A DNA stretch of 64,000 bases from Saururus chinensis (GCA_035235625.1 CP141140.1:16884685-16948684), one strand, 5' to 3'. Positions 34,473-46,313 are shown, counted from the stretch's first letter. The notes: generated by a model not told the origin, from the sequence alone. Numbers and translations: made by a program.

Positions 34473-37400
34473 TGTAATGTTCGGGAATTTTCTAAATTCC
34501 CGAAGGCGACTACGTGGAAATTAAGGTGTAGGACCCCTTAATCTTCTCGTGAGAATAACTTGATCATCAGTTGGAAGTGGTGGCTGAAGCATATATGGAT
34601 GAAAAATAGACGGAAAGAGCTTTGAAACACTACCAAAAACGTGCAAATCGGAGTCTGGATGAAGGAGAAACAACCGTCTAAAGTTGAACATATCGTGCAA
34701 GACCCATTTACCTGAATTAAACATGCAAATTGTCCGTTTAAGTTACTATACGGGCCTGATCAATTACTATTCTAAAATTGTGTTTTTGGGGCTAAATTTC
34801 TCATGGGATTAGGAGCCATATCTCATGCCTATAAAAAAGTTAATTAGGGCTAATGAAAAGGGGAGGATTGGACGGTTAAGGCAAGAAGGAGGAGCCGCCG
34901 GTGGAATTTTCCGGTGAGGCTCCGGCGGCGATGGATCGACGACAAACCAGCAACTAGGTAAGATCGTTGTATTAGTTAAGGAGTGTTTTATTGAAAAATC
35001 AAGATTAAATTGTGTTATTATCCAGTTCTGCAATTTATTGAATCATGTGTAATGATTCTTTAATAATTTTATTTATAAACTTTCGGTCACCGGCCAGCCG
35101 CCAGACAACCACTTGACGGCCGCCAGTCTACCACTGGATTTCTGGCTAGGAACCCCGATCGCCGCCGAACGAAACTGACCGGAGGTGGGCGTTTTTCTTT
35201 CTGGGCAAATCAGAACAAATCAACGAAGGAGAAGAGCGGCAGCCCCGCAGCCCTTGGCCGCGCCGCCCATGGTTGTGCTGGCCTTGGTCGCACTGGCCCA
35301 GTCCGCACTAGACTTGGCCATGGTGGCCTCGGCGGCGGCGGTTTCTGCCGCTGCGCAGAGTTTAAGAAAAAGGTGCATTTTTTGGCCCCGGCCAGCCACC
35401 GAGCAATAGCGGGGGCCAGGCCCATTGTGATCACCGCATGGCGGCGATCCGGTGGACCCCAGCCCGCCACCCGGCCATGGTGGCCAGGGGCAGTGCCGCC
35501 AGAGGCATTTCCGCCTCTGGCCGGACGTGGGGAAGATGACCCGTGTTGCGGGTCGTCAACCCAAACTGACCGGGTCGGTTTTTTTTAAAAAAACAGGAGA
35601 AAAGAAAAGGGGGATCGAATCGGGTCCGGTTCAGGGGAGTAAAAATGTCAAAAATGTTCTAGAAAAATACTCAAGGACCCCAAGAGTGTTGTTATGACAA
35701 AGTTTCATGCCTTGGAAAAATCTCAGGGACTATAAAATGACCTTTTTACCCCTATTAGTTAATTATCGTATAATATTCACTTACCCAACTTTGGGGCTCC
35801 AGTTAGGGGCCTATGAGTTGATCTATAAATTGGGAAAATTCTCAGTGAGAGTTTAATGAGTGACCTAATTATCTACCAAACCAATAAGTGAGGAAAAATC
35901 TCAGTGAGTGGATAATTGACCCTTTTGTCCTTAGAGTTTATAGTAAATCGTTAAGTCAACCTGGGTCGGTTCAAGGGGTTCATGACCCCGTCACACACCA
36001 GGAAAATTACACAAAGTCCATGAAGGCCAGTAGTACCCTTGAGTTGAATTTTGGACCCATTAGATGTCATTAATGTCTTAAACCAAATGACATAAATACC
36101 CCTTGGAGTGGACCCACACACATTCGTGTGAATAGAAGCGTGAGTCGGTCTGAGAGTGGAGCCTTGTGAGAGGTAAATGACTTAAATCAATAGAGGGGCA
36201 GTAAAATGACTAGAATGACCCTAAGGGAGGGTATCATACCCTAGGTGGTAAAATTACCCTAACGCCTTTAGGGGTAATATATTATGTTTATGTCGAAACA
36301 GATGACCTAGTGAATCAAGAGTTGGGGTACCCTATATATGACTTCAAAAGGAAGGAGCATGACTGGTAAGTGACATGAAGACCTTGTCGGGTCGCAGTGT
36401 CATGAGAAATAAGGGGTAAAACCCTAATTTTCATGTTTAAAGTAGCATATTTTCCGTGTTTGCAACCAAGTGTATCGATTGACTAGAGTGTCATATATGT
36501 GACTCACAGGATGCGCTAGAGTTGTTTATATTCTCAGGCTTGAACTCGCTGAGCCCTAGCTCTACAAATGAGTGCAACGGGCCTTTATTCATTATTTATG
36601 CATTGGTGTGAATGCAAGTTATTTATGTTGATTGTGTTGGTGTATGTTTTTATTATTGATGTTTTAAGTTATATCAGTAACTTAAGGTTAATAAAGACTC
36701 ATCAAGAGATTTTGGTTGTCGTTGGATTGAGGGGAGAACACCTAATTAAAATAATAACTAAAATACCCTCTTTAGGGTTGGGACCGGTTCATGGAGTGAA
36801 CGGGGCCCTGACATAGAATCTTACCTTGGTTAATGAATCGAGGGTGATTTTGGGATGTTCTTCGAGTCATAGCTCAGTGGATGAGCTATTTAGTAGGCCG
36901 ATTCACAAGGTAAAGAGGACCCACATGGTTGAGTGGTTACTTTGACTGGATGAAAATAATCTAGTCTAAGTTTCAGATGTTTGGGGGAGTTAATGGTCAT
37001 AAGGACCTGAGGCTTCTATAAATATATTATTAATGTCTTATGAGATATTTTCTCCCAGAGTTGGGTTGGTGGAGATTGCAATATGGTTCTTCATCGCCAC
37101 AACGGTTTGGGTATTGACCAGATGGTCTTTACTATGGGTCTTCCGCAGGTCTTCCCAGGACTATTTAGTACGTATGAAAAGCGGAGTTGTATGAGCATCA
37201 TGGAAGGCTTGTGCTTCTCACCAATCTGTGTCCATGAGCATAGTTGGGATCCTCTTCTCTAGATTAATGGCAGGCTATTGAGAGCCCTGAGGATTTGGGT
37301 TAAGCTGTTGTTAAGCAGTCTGCTCCAAGGTTGAAGTACTATGTTTGGAGGTTTCTCGAGGGGCGAGTTATCTCTGAGTTACAGATTTGATAGTTTTAAT

Positions 37401-38084
37401 TATCGAACAGGGGATGTGAGATAATTAATAACAATTTTTGATATTGCTTGTTAATTAGACAAGTGGAACAGTTAAAGGACTTCCTAAAATGTAGGTTGAA
37501 AATATCTAAGCATTACATGTGTGATGTTATGCTTCTTAGGATAGAGTAGTTTCTAGGCAGAACTACGTCTAGATCCGATCTTGTTCGAAACATTGGAGAT
37601 GTTGTCTGATGAGTACATATGCAATTACCATCAGGTGATGTTGGCCCGATCCGAAAAATATTAATAAAACTTTTTGTCCTTTAGAAGCTCTTCTCCTGTA
37701 GGCGGAGATGCTCCATTGTGGTTGTGGTTGTTGTTTGGTTTGCTTTGTTGTAGATTCTCCAGGCGACAACAAGTGAGACCAAGGCAGGCGAGCACAAGAG
37801 GTTTTCGTGTTTTTGCAACTTCGATACGTAAGTGTACCTTAAGCATGAGAGTCAACTTGTTATTTATTTTCAGACGGGTGACAGGCTTGTACTTAGATGG
37901 ATGAGCTATTGTTGAAATTTTAAGACGTGTAAATATCATATAATTTGATATTCGTATTTGTGAACCCCAGTTATCATGACCTGAATATTTAATCAAATTA
38001 TTTGTTTTGTATTGAAGGGAAAAAAATTCTCTCTACTTATCGTTCATGCTATTTAAAATGCTTCTAAAAATCCGGGTCGTGACA
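34473..38084 (+). mobile_element. Solo LTR, 3,612 bp, inserted in the MITE arm
   Basis: Begins TGTAATGTTCGGGAA and ends CCGGGTCGTGACA. The same five bases TTCTC flank it (34468-34472 and 38085-38089). No internal retrotransposon region is present. 37540-37680 is shared with the LTR fragments at 1265-1420 and 17520-17660. A GC-rich part (34880-35560) produces spurious open frames on both strands that I do not regard as genes. Confidence 0.9.
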
Positions 38085-38089
38085 TTCTC
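38085..38089. repeat. Right target-site duplication of solo LTR
   Basis: TTCTC immediately after the LTR, identical to 34468-34472. Confidence 0.88.
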
Positions 38090-39019
38090 AATACTATTAC
38101 GCTCATAAATTCGAGCTCTATAAAAAAAGATCCTACAAGGGTGGGTAATTTTGAACTTTTAAAGTGGGCCTCACCTATATAACATATTTCTCGAGGCTCA
38201 AATCGATATGAATGTCAAAATTGGCTGGAAACATTGAGGTGATTCCATCGATTTCGACTCCCAACCCCTATTTCGGAATTACATATTCTATTATTTTTTA
38301 ACAATTACCTCTCATATTAATTTGAGCCTCGAGAAGCCTATCATATACATGGGATCCACTTTAAAAGTTTAAAATTACTTACCCTTGTGAGATCTTGTTT
38401 GATAGGGTTCAAATTTAAGAGCACAATAATACCAATAACATGTATATTCGAGTTCGGGAGAGAGATATTAGTTTAAAGTTTTAAAAATGATTTTAACTTG
38501 ACATTCAAATTTATTCTAAAAATTTATGTTACTAAACGTAATTCTAATTCAGTGGCAAAATTATTGAAAAATTATGCTTCTATTTCTAAAAAAATTAACA
38601 CATAAACAACCTCTAAGTGTGCATGTGTTGTAGGAACTGCCTGCAACATTATGTATGCAACATTATTAGGAAGACATGCAATGTTGCGCAACATTGCTTA
38701 GAATGCTACAACTAAACATAGTTTAACAAATTATTTTCATAATGTATGTAGCATGGTCATAAGTGAATAATGTTAAATATGTGCATGTAGAAGTATTCAT
38801 CAAATAAACAACCCTATCATGCATGTGACATGGTTTATGTATGGATAATAAGGTCATGTAAGCATTAGTGTGTAAACATAAGTGTTTGTATTGAATAACA
38901 TCATATGTATGCAAACATTCATATCATGACACAATAATTATTTACTTATTACATATAAGAGACATGGTAGAACCCTCAAAATCTGGCTTAAAAGTAAGCT
39001 TAAAAGTAATTTTTTACTT

Positions 39020-39175
39020 GAGTGATCGATCGGCCTCAAGGGCGATCAATCAAGCACACAGGAATGACAAACAATCATTTTAGCGATCGACAATTCTCTT
39101 TGGTGATCAATCAATCTTTGTAAAATCGAAAACAATTCTTTTTGGTGATTGATCAATGCTCAAGGGTGATCTTGT
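39020..39175. repeat. Degenerate repeats of GATCGATCG / GTGATCAATCAAT
   Basis: Three or four imperfect units of about 50-60 bases: TGATCGATCGGCCTCAAGGG, GCGATCGACAATTCTCTTTG, GGTGATCAATCAATC, TGGTGATTGATCAATGCTC. Their palindromic half-sites recall the tandem array inside the LTR at 13113-13280, so this may be a fragment of another LTR. Confidence 0.55.
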
Positions 39176-39194
39176 GAGTTCTAAAGTTACTTAA

Positions 39195-39748
39195 GGGGTT
39201 GTTTGATGTGGAATTTATTTAAGATTCCATCGATTTTGGCTAAATTTCAACCAAAATTATCAAAATCATAATTAGGTGCAAAAGATAGAAAAAATTAAAA
39301 AATTTACCCGAAAATTGATTCCATGTCATTTTTAGTCGGAATCACCGAATCACCTTGCAAGGTGATTCCGTCCCATCGATTCTAGCTCTCAGCCCCCATT
39401 TTGGAATTAAAAATTTTGTTATTTTTTAATTGTTACTTCTCGTATTAATTTGAACATCGAGAAATGTGTTATATAGTGGGGTCCACTTAAAAGTTTAAAA
39501 CTATCTACCTATATAGGATCTTGTTTGATAGAGCTCAAATTTAGGAGTGCAACAGGAACATAAACGTGCGTATATGAGTTTGGAAGATAGAGGTATATTA
39601 ATTTAAAATTTTAAAAATAAGTTTGATTCAACATTTAAATTTATTTTAAAAAATTTCATTACCAATAGTAATTCTTACAGTGAATTATTAAAATAAATTT
39701 AAAAAAAAAAACTTATGTTTCTAAAAAATTGTATACCCAAACAGCCCG
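39195..39748. mobile_element. Harbinger-like MITE, 554 bp, second family member
   Basis: Left end GGGGTTGTTTGATG, right end CCCAAACAGCCCG, flanked by TTAA on both sides (39191-39194 and 39749-39752). 39366-39745 matches 38235-38611 of the interrupted member (CCATCGATT, TTTTTTAA, CTCGTATTAATTTGAAC, GATCTTGTTTGATAG). A small palindrome TCACCTTGCAAGGTGA lies near its centre. It sits at the left edge of duplication copy B. Confidence 0.75.
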
Positions 39749-40606
39749 TTAAGCTTGCAGACCACACTTTCATGAAGTATAATCACATATTTGCCCTTAG
39801 CTTGCAGACTACACTTGCCGCTTTTTTGGGCTTATACTTAAAGGCTGAGCCTAATTGTCCCTGTTCGGACAAAATTGAAGGCCCAACTGTCCGCTCTCCA
39901 CTTTCGTATTTGATCCTTAAGAAGAAATATGCTAAGCTTGCAAATCAGGGTTAAATTCCTAATTCCTAACTTACTCAGATGTATATTACTCCTTTGTAGG
40001 GAACGGAGTCAAATCTTGCCACTTAGCCATGTACATTTACAATGGTATAGATACACTTGATCACACCTCCAATTATAGTTCCTTTATCCTATATTAATAG
40101 TTATATTTAAAACATACTAATTTTTATTGACGGGTTAAACTCACATCTAGGAGAATAAAAATAAACTTATAATATTCTATTTTAAGTACCCAACTATTTA
40201 TATAACAAATTGAAACTATTAATATAAAACAAACTTTTTTGTTAAGGAGCTATTAATTTAAAATTGAGAGCTTATATAGGAAAAATCTAGTTAATGCTAA
40301 AAGCTATGGCTAGTGAACTTGAGCCTTGGCCTAGGCCATGATCTGACGGCCACGGAGCTCGAGCTCTATAGCCAGCGACAAATGAATATAAGGTGAATTT
40401 TATATGAATATTTATAAAATTAAATTTTTTATGTAAACTTTACTAATGAAACTTAAAGAGCATAATCAAAACCCCTTGAATCACACCATTCAACCTCGCG
40501 TATTACTACTTTATAGTAAGCACAAGAAACACACAAGCACGTTCGAACATAAGAAGCTACATAAAGATGCCCTTTTATTACCCAAAGAGCCTACTGGGCC
40601 ACTCGA

Positions 40607-40897
40607 TTAGTACGCAACAATCTTGATTCCCCAGTTATTCTGAGCGTAGAGCACCAGGTTGTCTATCTCGTCGGCGTCGATGTAACCGCTGCCATTAACA
40701 TCTGCATGGCGCACACCGCGTCCGCTCCTCCAAGAGCTGAAGTGCTTGCCCATGCTGCGCAGCGCCCTGCGAAGCTCCTCTCTGCTGATCCTTCCGTCGC
40801 CATCAGCATCGAACCGCTTCACCCACGTCTTGAACTCCTCCACTGTCATCTCCCCCGCCTCCGCCCCCCCACAGACGATGGACCTCTTTATGGCCAT
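40607..40897 (-). CDS. Small EF-hand calcium-binding protein, 96 aa
   Basis: Single exon. Two EF-hands: loop 1 DADGDGRISREE (residues 30-41) and loop 2 DVNGSGYIDADE (66-77). Both keep acidic or oxygen ligands at positions 1, 3, 5, 9 and 12, so both should bind calcium. It is about half the size of calmodulin and has no targeting signal, in line with short CML/polcalcin-like sensors. Start MAIKRSIVCGG is supported by a TATA-like box about 100 bases upstream (40997-41003). It is GC-rich against AT-rich flanks. A degenerate sister lies at 32975-33263 and a more distant relative at 44204-44479. The physiological partner is unknown. Confidence 0.85.
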   Translation of the reverse strand: MAIKRSIVCGGAEAGEMTVEEFKTWVKRFDADGDGRISREELRRALRSMGKHFSSWRSGRGVRHADVNGSGYIDADEIDNLVLYAQNNWGIKIVAY

Positions 40898-40996
40898 CTT
40901 CTCAATCTATCTGTGAATCTCTAATGGAATGGCCACTGTCTGCGTCTTAGCTAACCTATGAGGATGGTCGTTTATGTGTCTACAATTTACATCTCC

Positions 40997-41003
40997 ATTT
41001 ATA
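40997..41003 (-). promoter_or_regulatory. TATA box of the EF-hand gene
   Basis: TATAAAT on the minus strand, about 100 bases upstream of the ATG at 40897. The corresponding position in the pseudogene copy reads CATAAAT. Confidence 0.55.
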
Positions 41004-41005
41004 AG

Positions 41006-44000
41006 ATAAGATCCTTTGTACCCCCCAGTTGGGGTGATTCACGCTTATCACGAATGAGAATCTCCGCCCCCCATAAAAAGCAAAGGACGTAGATGGAGTG
41101 GACGACAGGACCTAAATTAGCTAGTTTGTTTATATATATGCCACGCCTGTAAGGTGGGGGCTAGAGCGTAGAGGGAGTGGAAGAAACGAATTCCATATCC
41201 AAGACATGAAGACCCTTTTGTTCTTCTACTATTGATTGCACATGTTTGCTTGTACACTGACCCAAATCTAAGACGTGTAATTTGAGGTGCTGCTTGGATA
41301 GGAAAGCAAAGTAACTTTAAAGTATAAATCTCCATAGGAGGAGAGTTGGAAAATCAAACGACTTTAGAGTGGATGTGACATTTTGTACTAATGTTGTGAC
41401 CCTAAAGCCACTTTGCTTTAATAATTAAAGTGTACATGCATGAAGAAGTACTTCAATGCCAGATTCTATATCAAAATGTACAAATGAAGAAATAAATAAT
41501 ATTGTTATTTTCCTTTTAATTGTGCATATTTGCTTGTGCCTATATGCTTGCACCAAACAACCAAAATTGAAAAACACACAATTGTCGGACCATATTATGA
41601 CACGGAATTGACAAAATATAGACTGTATTGACACGAGGAAAATTTTACAACATCTAACAAAAATGCTACTATTTCTTCTTAATGAATGATTGCACTTTTA
41701 GCCTCCACCCTCGTTTTTCGATTGATTGATTACATACATGGAGGAAACAATGCTTAACAGGTTTCCAAAGTTCTATTGCACTTTGGAAAGGCCGCGTAAA
41801 GAATTAATGTTAGAGCAACATGAGTTTTTCATAATACTCCTTTATCCTAAATTAATAGTTATTAGAAATAAATTAAAATTAGTTCATTTGGAAAAATTAA
41901 ATATAGCTATTAATATAAGATGGAAGGAGTAATTGGATTAATCTTGTGAAACACCTATGGTGGGGGCTAGAAGGAGAGGGCCCTTTGTAGGTTCCACATG
42001 ATATATTTGTGGTAATTAGTGCTAATCTTGTGGGTCATCAGTTGGAAGGACAAAAGGATTTATGTAATCAATAAAGAAGTTTGCTAATGTGTAACACAAG
42101 GCATCCGACTGCTCAAGCATCGCTACTAGTAAAAGGCTCAAAGCTGCAGCCAATTGCAAGGAATCCACCGTCTTTTCGCTTTGAATTTGTTCTTTTGAAG
42201 ACTTTAGTCATAAAAGTAAAGATATGGGTACATCATTCGAGCTCTCAAGATATACCGAGTTCCTGTTCCGGCTATGCTTTTTTAATCTTCCTTTTGGTTC
42301 AATATCAAGTTAATCCAGCTTTAAAGGGCTGGAAAGGGACCAACTTGAAGCGTGGATCACATTAATTTGACAAGGAATGTTTTATAACAACAACCTTTCC
42401 TTTTCTAGCCCGGAAACGGGTACTGGTCCCCACTTTTATGGTCTAAATTAGTAAACAAAAAACGAACTAAAATCATTCTTGGCTTTTTAATTGAGACTAT
42501 TAAAGTCAGATGGCCATGTAAATTAGAAAAGGATGAACCTTGAGAAACAACATACCCTAAAGTGAAGTATTCAAATCATTTGAGCTTAAATCTGATGGCT
42601 TACACACCCTTAGATCATAGAAGGTTGTATCAATATTAATAAGAGTATTGATGATCATAAATATTGGTATGCGGCGATGATTCACATGATATGCACCGAA
42701 GCTACTACAAATTTTTAATATATATTAAAAATTATTAAAATTAATAATATATTACTATGACAATTATCTTAAAAGCATAATAGATGAAAAAAAGTTGTAA
42801 TAGAATATATAATACCAATATTATTGACACATGTTGACTGAGAGGGGGTTGAGTATATGATTCTTAGATGAAAACCCCCCTCATAAGTTTATTAGATGAG
42901 ATGATTTAATGTTATAAATAAAATCAAATGCAGACCAACATTTTGTGTAGTGTAGTTCATCGTAAGTGTGTGTTAAAAATATTAGCTTATCATACAAATT
43001 ATATATCACTCTCTTTGTCCTATATTAAGTGCTTTAAAATTAGTTTATTTTGAAACTAAATAAGACATTTAATATGAGTTAAAAAAATATTATGGAGAAA
43101 CACATAAACTAGAGTTTAAGCAAATACATAATTATGAAGCACAATATTTAAAAAATAATTATGTAAATTATATAGACGCACCTGTATTGATCTCATATAA
43201 TTTTTTTAAAATATTATTTTTAATATACCAAAAATATTGTCATCTTTAAACCTATAAAGAGGTAGGGTTTCAAAAGTGGTTTTTTTAAATTGAGAATTTA
43301 TGTGGTAAAAAATATTTTTAAAATAAAAAATTAAAATTAATTCAATGTCTCGGCTATATCAATCATTGCCGATACAGTAGTCCTCTTTTCGTAAGACTAA
43401 AAACGTTGCTGAATGAGGTAAGTGATTTCATTCTTACTCTACCTAAAGTTCAGAGAGGGTGGATCAAACTGCACTAAGGATATTTTCTTGCAATATATGC
43501 GCATATGCATTTGCAAAAGAATATTACTAATTCAACGTTACATGCTAAGGTTTTGTTAGAGAGAAATTGGCGTAGGCCTATCAACACATATGTAAAATGC
43601 TATTGTTGCAGGCGTGAATTGACAATGACTCATTGTTAGGGGCGACAGGCTAGCGCGTAATATACCCACATATCACATATTTGTGACACTTTATCTTAGG
43701 ATGATCAGCACCATATTTACTGATATAATGTGCTTCCGTAGCAAAGATAGTTGCGCACACATCATATATTATGTCCTATTAGGTGTGTTCTCATATATTG
43801 AAGACGTAATCCCTTATCATGCTCCTCTCCTTAAGAAGGCTCCATGACCATGAAATCAAATCTGCCGGTGAAGCTTGAATAGCGGTGTCACCTGTCAACA
43901 TATATAGCATGGTCCTATCATGGTTACTTGGTAATAATGAACTATGCTAAGACCCCTATGTACCACAGTCGTAAGTTCTGGTCATAGAGCTCGGCCAAGA

Positions 44001-44203
44001 AAACATTATCTTACACATTTAATTAGATCAGCAGCGGCAAATGATGCGTTAATGTAATATATCCTTAATGCGTAATTCACAATTATATTTTCACTTCTGC
44101 AGGGAAAGATAGAATACAGTAAGAGGTTGTAACGTACATAAAGCTAGACTTACATTCCAGTGAAAACTGAGTAGACACAGCAAAATCACTATAGGTGGAC
44201 AGG
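41006..44203. other. Intergenic region between the two EF-hand genes
   Basis: Mostly AT-rich spacer. It holds one Stowaway-like element (41837-41929) and a more decayed candidate at about 43005-43080 (CTCTTTGTCCTATATTAAG). 42060-42420 is more balanced in composition, with an open frame at 42081-42365 I cannot assign. 43360-44150 shows nothing recognisable. Confidence 0.4.
41837..41929. mobile_element. Stowaway-like MITE, 93 bp
   Basis: Ends CTCCTTTATCCTAAATTAATAG and, inverted, CTCCTTCCATCTTATATTAATAG, flanked by TA on both sides. The CTCC(C/T)T start is typical of Stowaway/Tc1-mariner MITEs. Confidence 0.7.
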
Positions 44204-44479
44204 TCACTGCAGAACAATAGTTATTTCCAGCTTCTCCAGTGCAAAATCCATGAGGCGTTTCCACTCAGCCTCGCCATCAACGTTTTTGTTATCGTTGATG
44301 TCGGCATAACGGACCCCCTTGGACGCCTTCCATGTTGTGAACCATGCACCTGTGCTTCGCAGTGCTTCGCGAAGCTCCTCCTTGCTTATTCTGCCATCGC
44401 CATTGGCATCGAACTGTAGCAGCCACTGCCTGAACTGCTCCAGCGTCACCTGCTGCTTACCTCCGACACGGATGCACAT
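44204..44479 (-). CDS. Small EF-hand protein, 91 aa, second loop degenerate
   Basis: Single exon, start MCIRVGGKQQVTLEQF. Loop 1 DANGDGRISKEE (residues 24-35) is canonical. Loop 2 (DINDNKNVDGEA, 60-71) has Lys instead of Gly at position 6 and Ala at position 12, where Glu is expected (Glu follows at 13), so calcium binding there is doubtful. The framework (QFRQWLLQFDANGDGRIS, LREALRSTG, WFTTWKASKGVRYADIN) is the same as in 40607-40897, so the two are tandem paralogues about 3.3 kb apart. It is intact, with no targeting signal. Its cellular role is not known. Confidence 0.8.
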   Translation of the reverse strand: MCIRVGGKQQVTLEQFRQWLLQFDANGDGRISKEELREALRSTGAWFTTWKASKGVRYADINDNKNVDGEAEWKRLMDFALEKLEITIVLQ

Positions 44480-45070
44480 ATATGTTTGAGCTTGATCTGC
44501 CTTCGTCTAGCTTAATTATGTGCAGTACAACTTCAGTGGGGATCAGATAACACTGATCATTTTTGGGTCCATGTGTACATTATTTATAGGCTTCTTAGCT
44601 CTTCTCCTCCTTCCACATCCTCATTCTTGTCAAATAAGAATCGTCTATAAAGGATGAAGTGAAGAGAATCGTAGAAAGCGAGAAGGAAGCAGTCAAGGTG
44701 CAAAATATGCCTCCAACAACAAAAAGCATCTGAGACCTATATATCCAAGGAAAACGAAAAAACAAAAACAAAAAACAGATAAGCCTCTGATGGTTCTTGC
44801 TTGAAGGACGATAATTGGTCCAGAAAGGCAATAAAGCCATATGGGAATAAGAATTAATTTCAAGATTGTTTAGTTCCCAAATTAAAACATCTCTGCCTCC
44901 TAGTGTTCGCCTACTTGAAACAAAGAATTCGATTCAGTATGAGTCCTTTTGTTCCCTGATATGTATAGTTGATCTTAAGTAATAGAGATACTTTTTTTTT
45001 TGCATGTGTTGCATATATATATATATATATATAAAACCTCCTCAACCCTGCATATTCTTCATTTTTTTTA

Positions 45071-45147
45071 CTCCTTTTGTCTTAAAATAAGTATCCTCTT
45101 TGGTTTTTTATAAAAGAAATAGGACATTTATTTTGGATCGGAGGGAA
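45071..45147. mobile_element. Stowaway-like MITE, 77 bp
   Basis: Ends CTCCTTTTGTCTTAAAATAAG and, inverted, TTCCCTCCGATCCAAAATAAA, flanked by TA. It lies about 200 bases before the Copia LTR. Confidence 0.65.
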
Positions 45148-45343
45148 TATTACTTAAGTGCCACATTCTTACCCCACAAGTTTTTTCTTATTCCCACCAA
45201 GCTGAAAAACGAAAAAAACCTACACCCCTTGCTATTCCTGGCCTCTTCTTCCCTATTCCCTCCTCCGTGCATGACCACTAATGAGCAATACTATATATTA
45301 CTGTTGGCGATAGTCGAAGAACCTAGTCTCTTTCCCTATTCCC

Positions 45344-46299
45344 TGTTGGACTAGGGTATGGGTTATAGCCCATTTCGGTCTACTTTGCTCATAGCTCGGG
45401 AAAGCCGGTATAGGCTACGGGATCTAAGGTTAGTAGGGACAGTCGTGCCGACCCCACATGAGCCATCGTGACATAAATCCATATGGGACTAGCATCATCA
45501 CATTGTGGGGCCCGACTCATAAATTAATGTCGATGGTCAGACCTGTGGTTAGTGAGGGGTTGACAATGTTACGTGCTTGGACGTGTGCAAGGGGTCCAGG
45601 CCCCCGTGGGCTCTGAGAAGCATAACCCGCTTTTGTTGTATCAAATACTCTAAGAGAGCCCGGTGAAATCAAGAAGGAGGCCCATTTAATTTGAAGCTCA
45701 CATAGGATTAAGAGGGAGGGTATAAATAGGGAATAAGAGAGAGGAGGAGGCCCAAAGTCATTGGGCCACCCCCTCCTCTCCTCTCTCTCCCATTTTGCCT
45801 CCTCTCCCTCTCTTAGGTGCATGACGGCTTGTCTCAAAGAGAGCAAGAGGCTGGCCGCCCCTCTCCTCTCCCTCTCCCCTCCCTTGTGCTTAGTGCAAGA
45901 AGGTGAATCCTCTCCCTTGCAAGCATGTGGCTTCAAGATCAAGGATTGGGCACCTCCTCGCTGATTTCTCCATCTAAGAAATGGGTTGTTTGAGGGATCT
46001 ACACAAGAATTAAGGTAATCCTCTCACTTGCTTGATTGATTTGTGATTTAATTCATGAGATCGGACGTCGGCATGAAGGAAATGGCCGTCCCGGGGCTGA
46101 TGAGCCCCAAATATCAGTCTATATCTTTCCTCTATTTTATTTTGATTCATGTTTTCCCTTATTTTACTTTATTATTGCTTATGAATATGCGTGTTCATGT
46201 GATTGTGTAGTTGATTGATTTTGAAGTCTCAATTTTTGTACAAGGTGCCTCCCCTTGGGCTCGCCCACCGCTATGCTTCTGCTTTGACACCACTCTACA
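45344..46299 (+). mobile_element. 5' LTR of a Copia-type retrotransposon, 956 bp
   Basis: Begins TGTTGGACTAGGG and ends CACTCTACA (TG...CA). It is followed by one base and then a primer-binding site. A TATAAATA box lies at 45721-45728. No 3' LTR is present, so the element is truncated. The pyrimidine-rich stretch 45760-45890 follows the TATA box, as expected for the transcribed leader. Confidence 0.8.
45721..45728 (+). promoter_or_regulatory. TATA box in the Copia LTR
   Basis: TATAAATA within the LTR, after a GAGGGAGGG run; the expected core promoter of the element. Confidence 0.6.
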
Positions 46300-46300
46300 G

Positions 46301-46313
46301 TGGTAATAGAGCC
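46301..46313 (+). other. Primer-binding site (initiator tRNA-Met)
   Basis: TGGTAATAGAGCC starts two bases after the LTR end. The usual plant Copia site begins TGGTATCAGAGC, so this copy differs at a few positions. Confidence 0.75.

Larger units (their letters stand above)
34280..38611. mobile_element. Harbinger-like long inverted-repeat MITE, interrupted by a solo LTR
   Basis: Ends are GGTTGTTTGGGTGTTAA (left, 34280) and TTAACACATAAACAACC (right, ending 38611), both flanked by TCTA (34276-34279 and 38612-38615). The left arm 34280-34472 is inverted-complementary to about 38440-38611 (GAGTTCGGGAG, TTAGTTTAAAGTTT, AAATTTATTCTAAA). 38100-38205 pairs with 38316-38414. Without the LTR the element is about 715 bp. 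It has no coding capacity, and its right half matches the element at 39195-39748. Confidence 0.8.
39757..41005. repeat. Local duplication, copy B (RAD54-flank-like sequence plus intact EF-hand gene)
   Basis: Collinear partner of 32045-33375, ending just past the EF-hand promoter. The words AAGTTACTTAA just left of the MITE (39184-39194) also occur at the matching place beside RAD54 (32037-32047). The MITE therefore probably inserted into the duplicated sequence rather than marking its edge. Confidence 0.8.

Noticed and set aside
34880..35560. Several overlapping GC-rich open frames
   Set aside because: They lie wholly inside the solo LTR and have proline/alanine-rich composition without domains.
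42081..42365. 94-aa open frame, possible organelle DNA insertion
   Set aside because: I could not match it to a plastid or mitochondrial gene from the sequence alone, so no claim is made.
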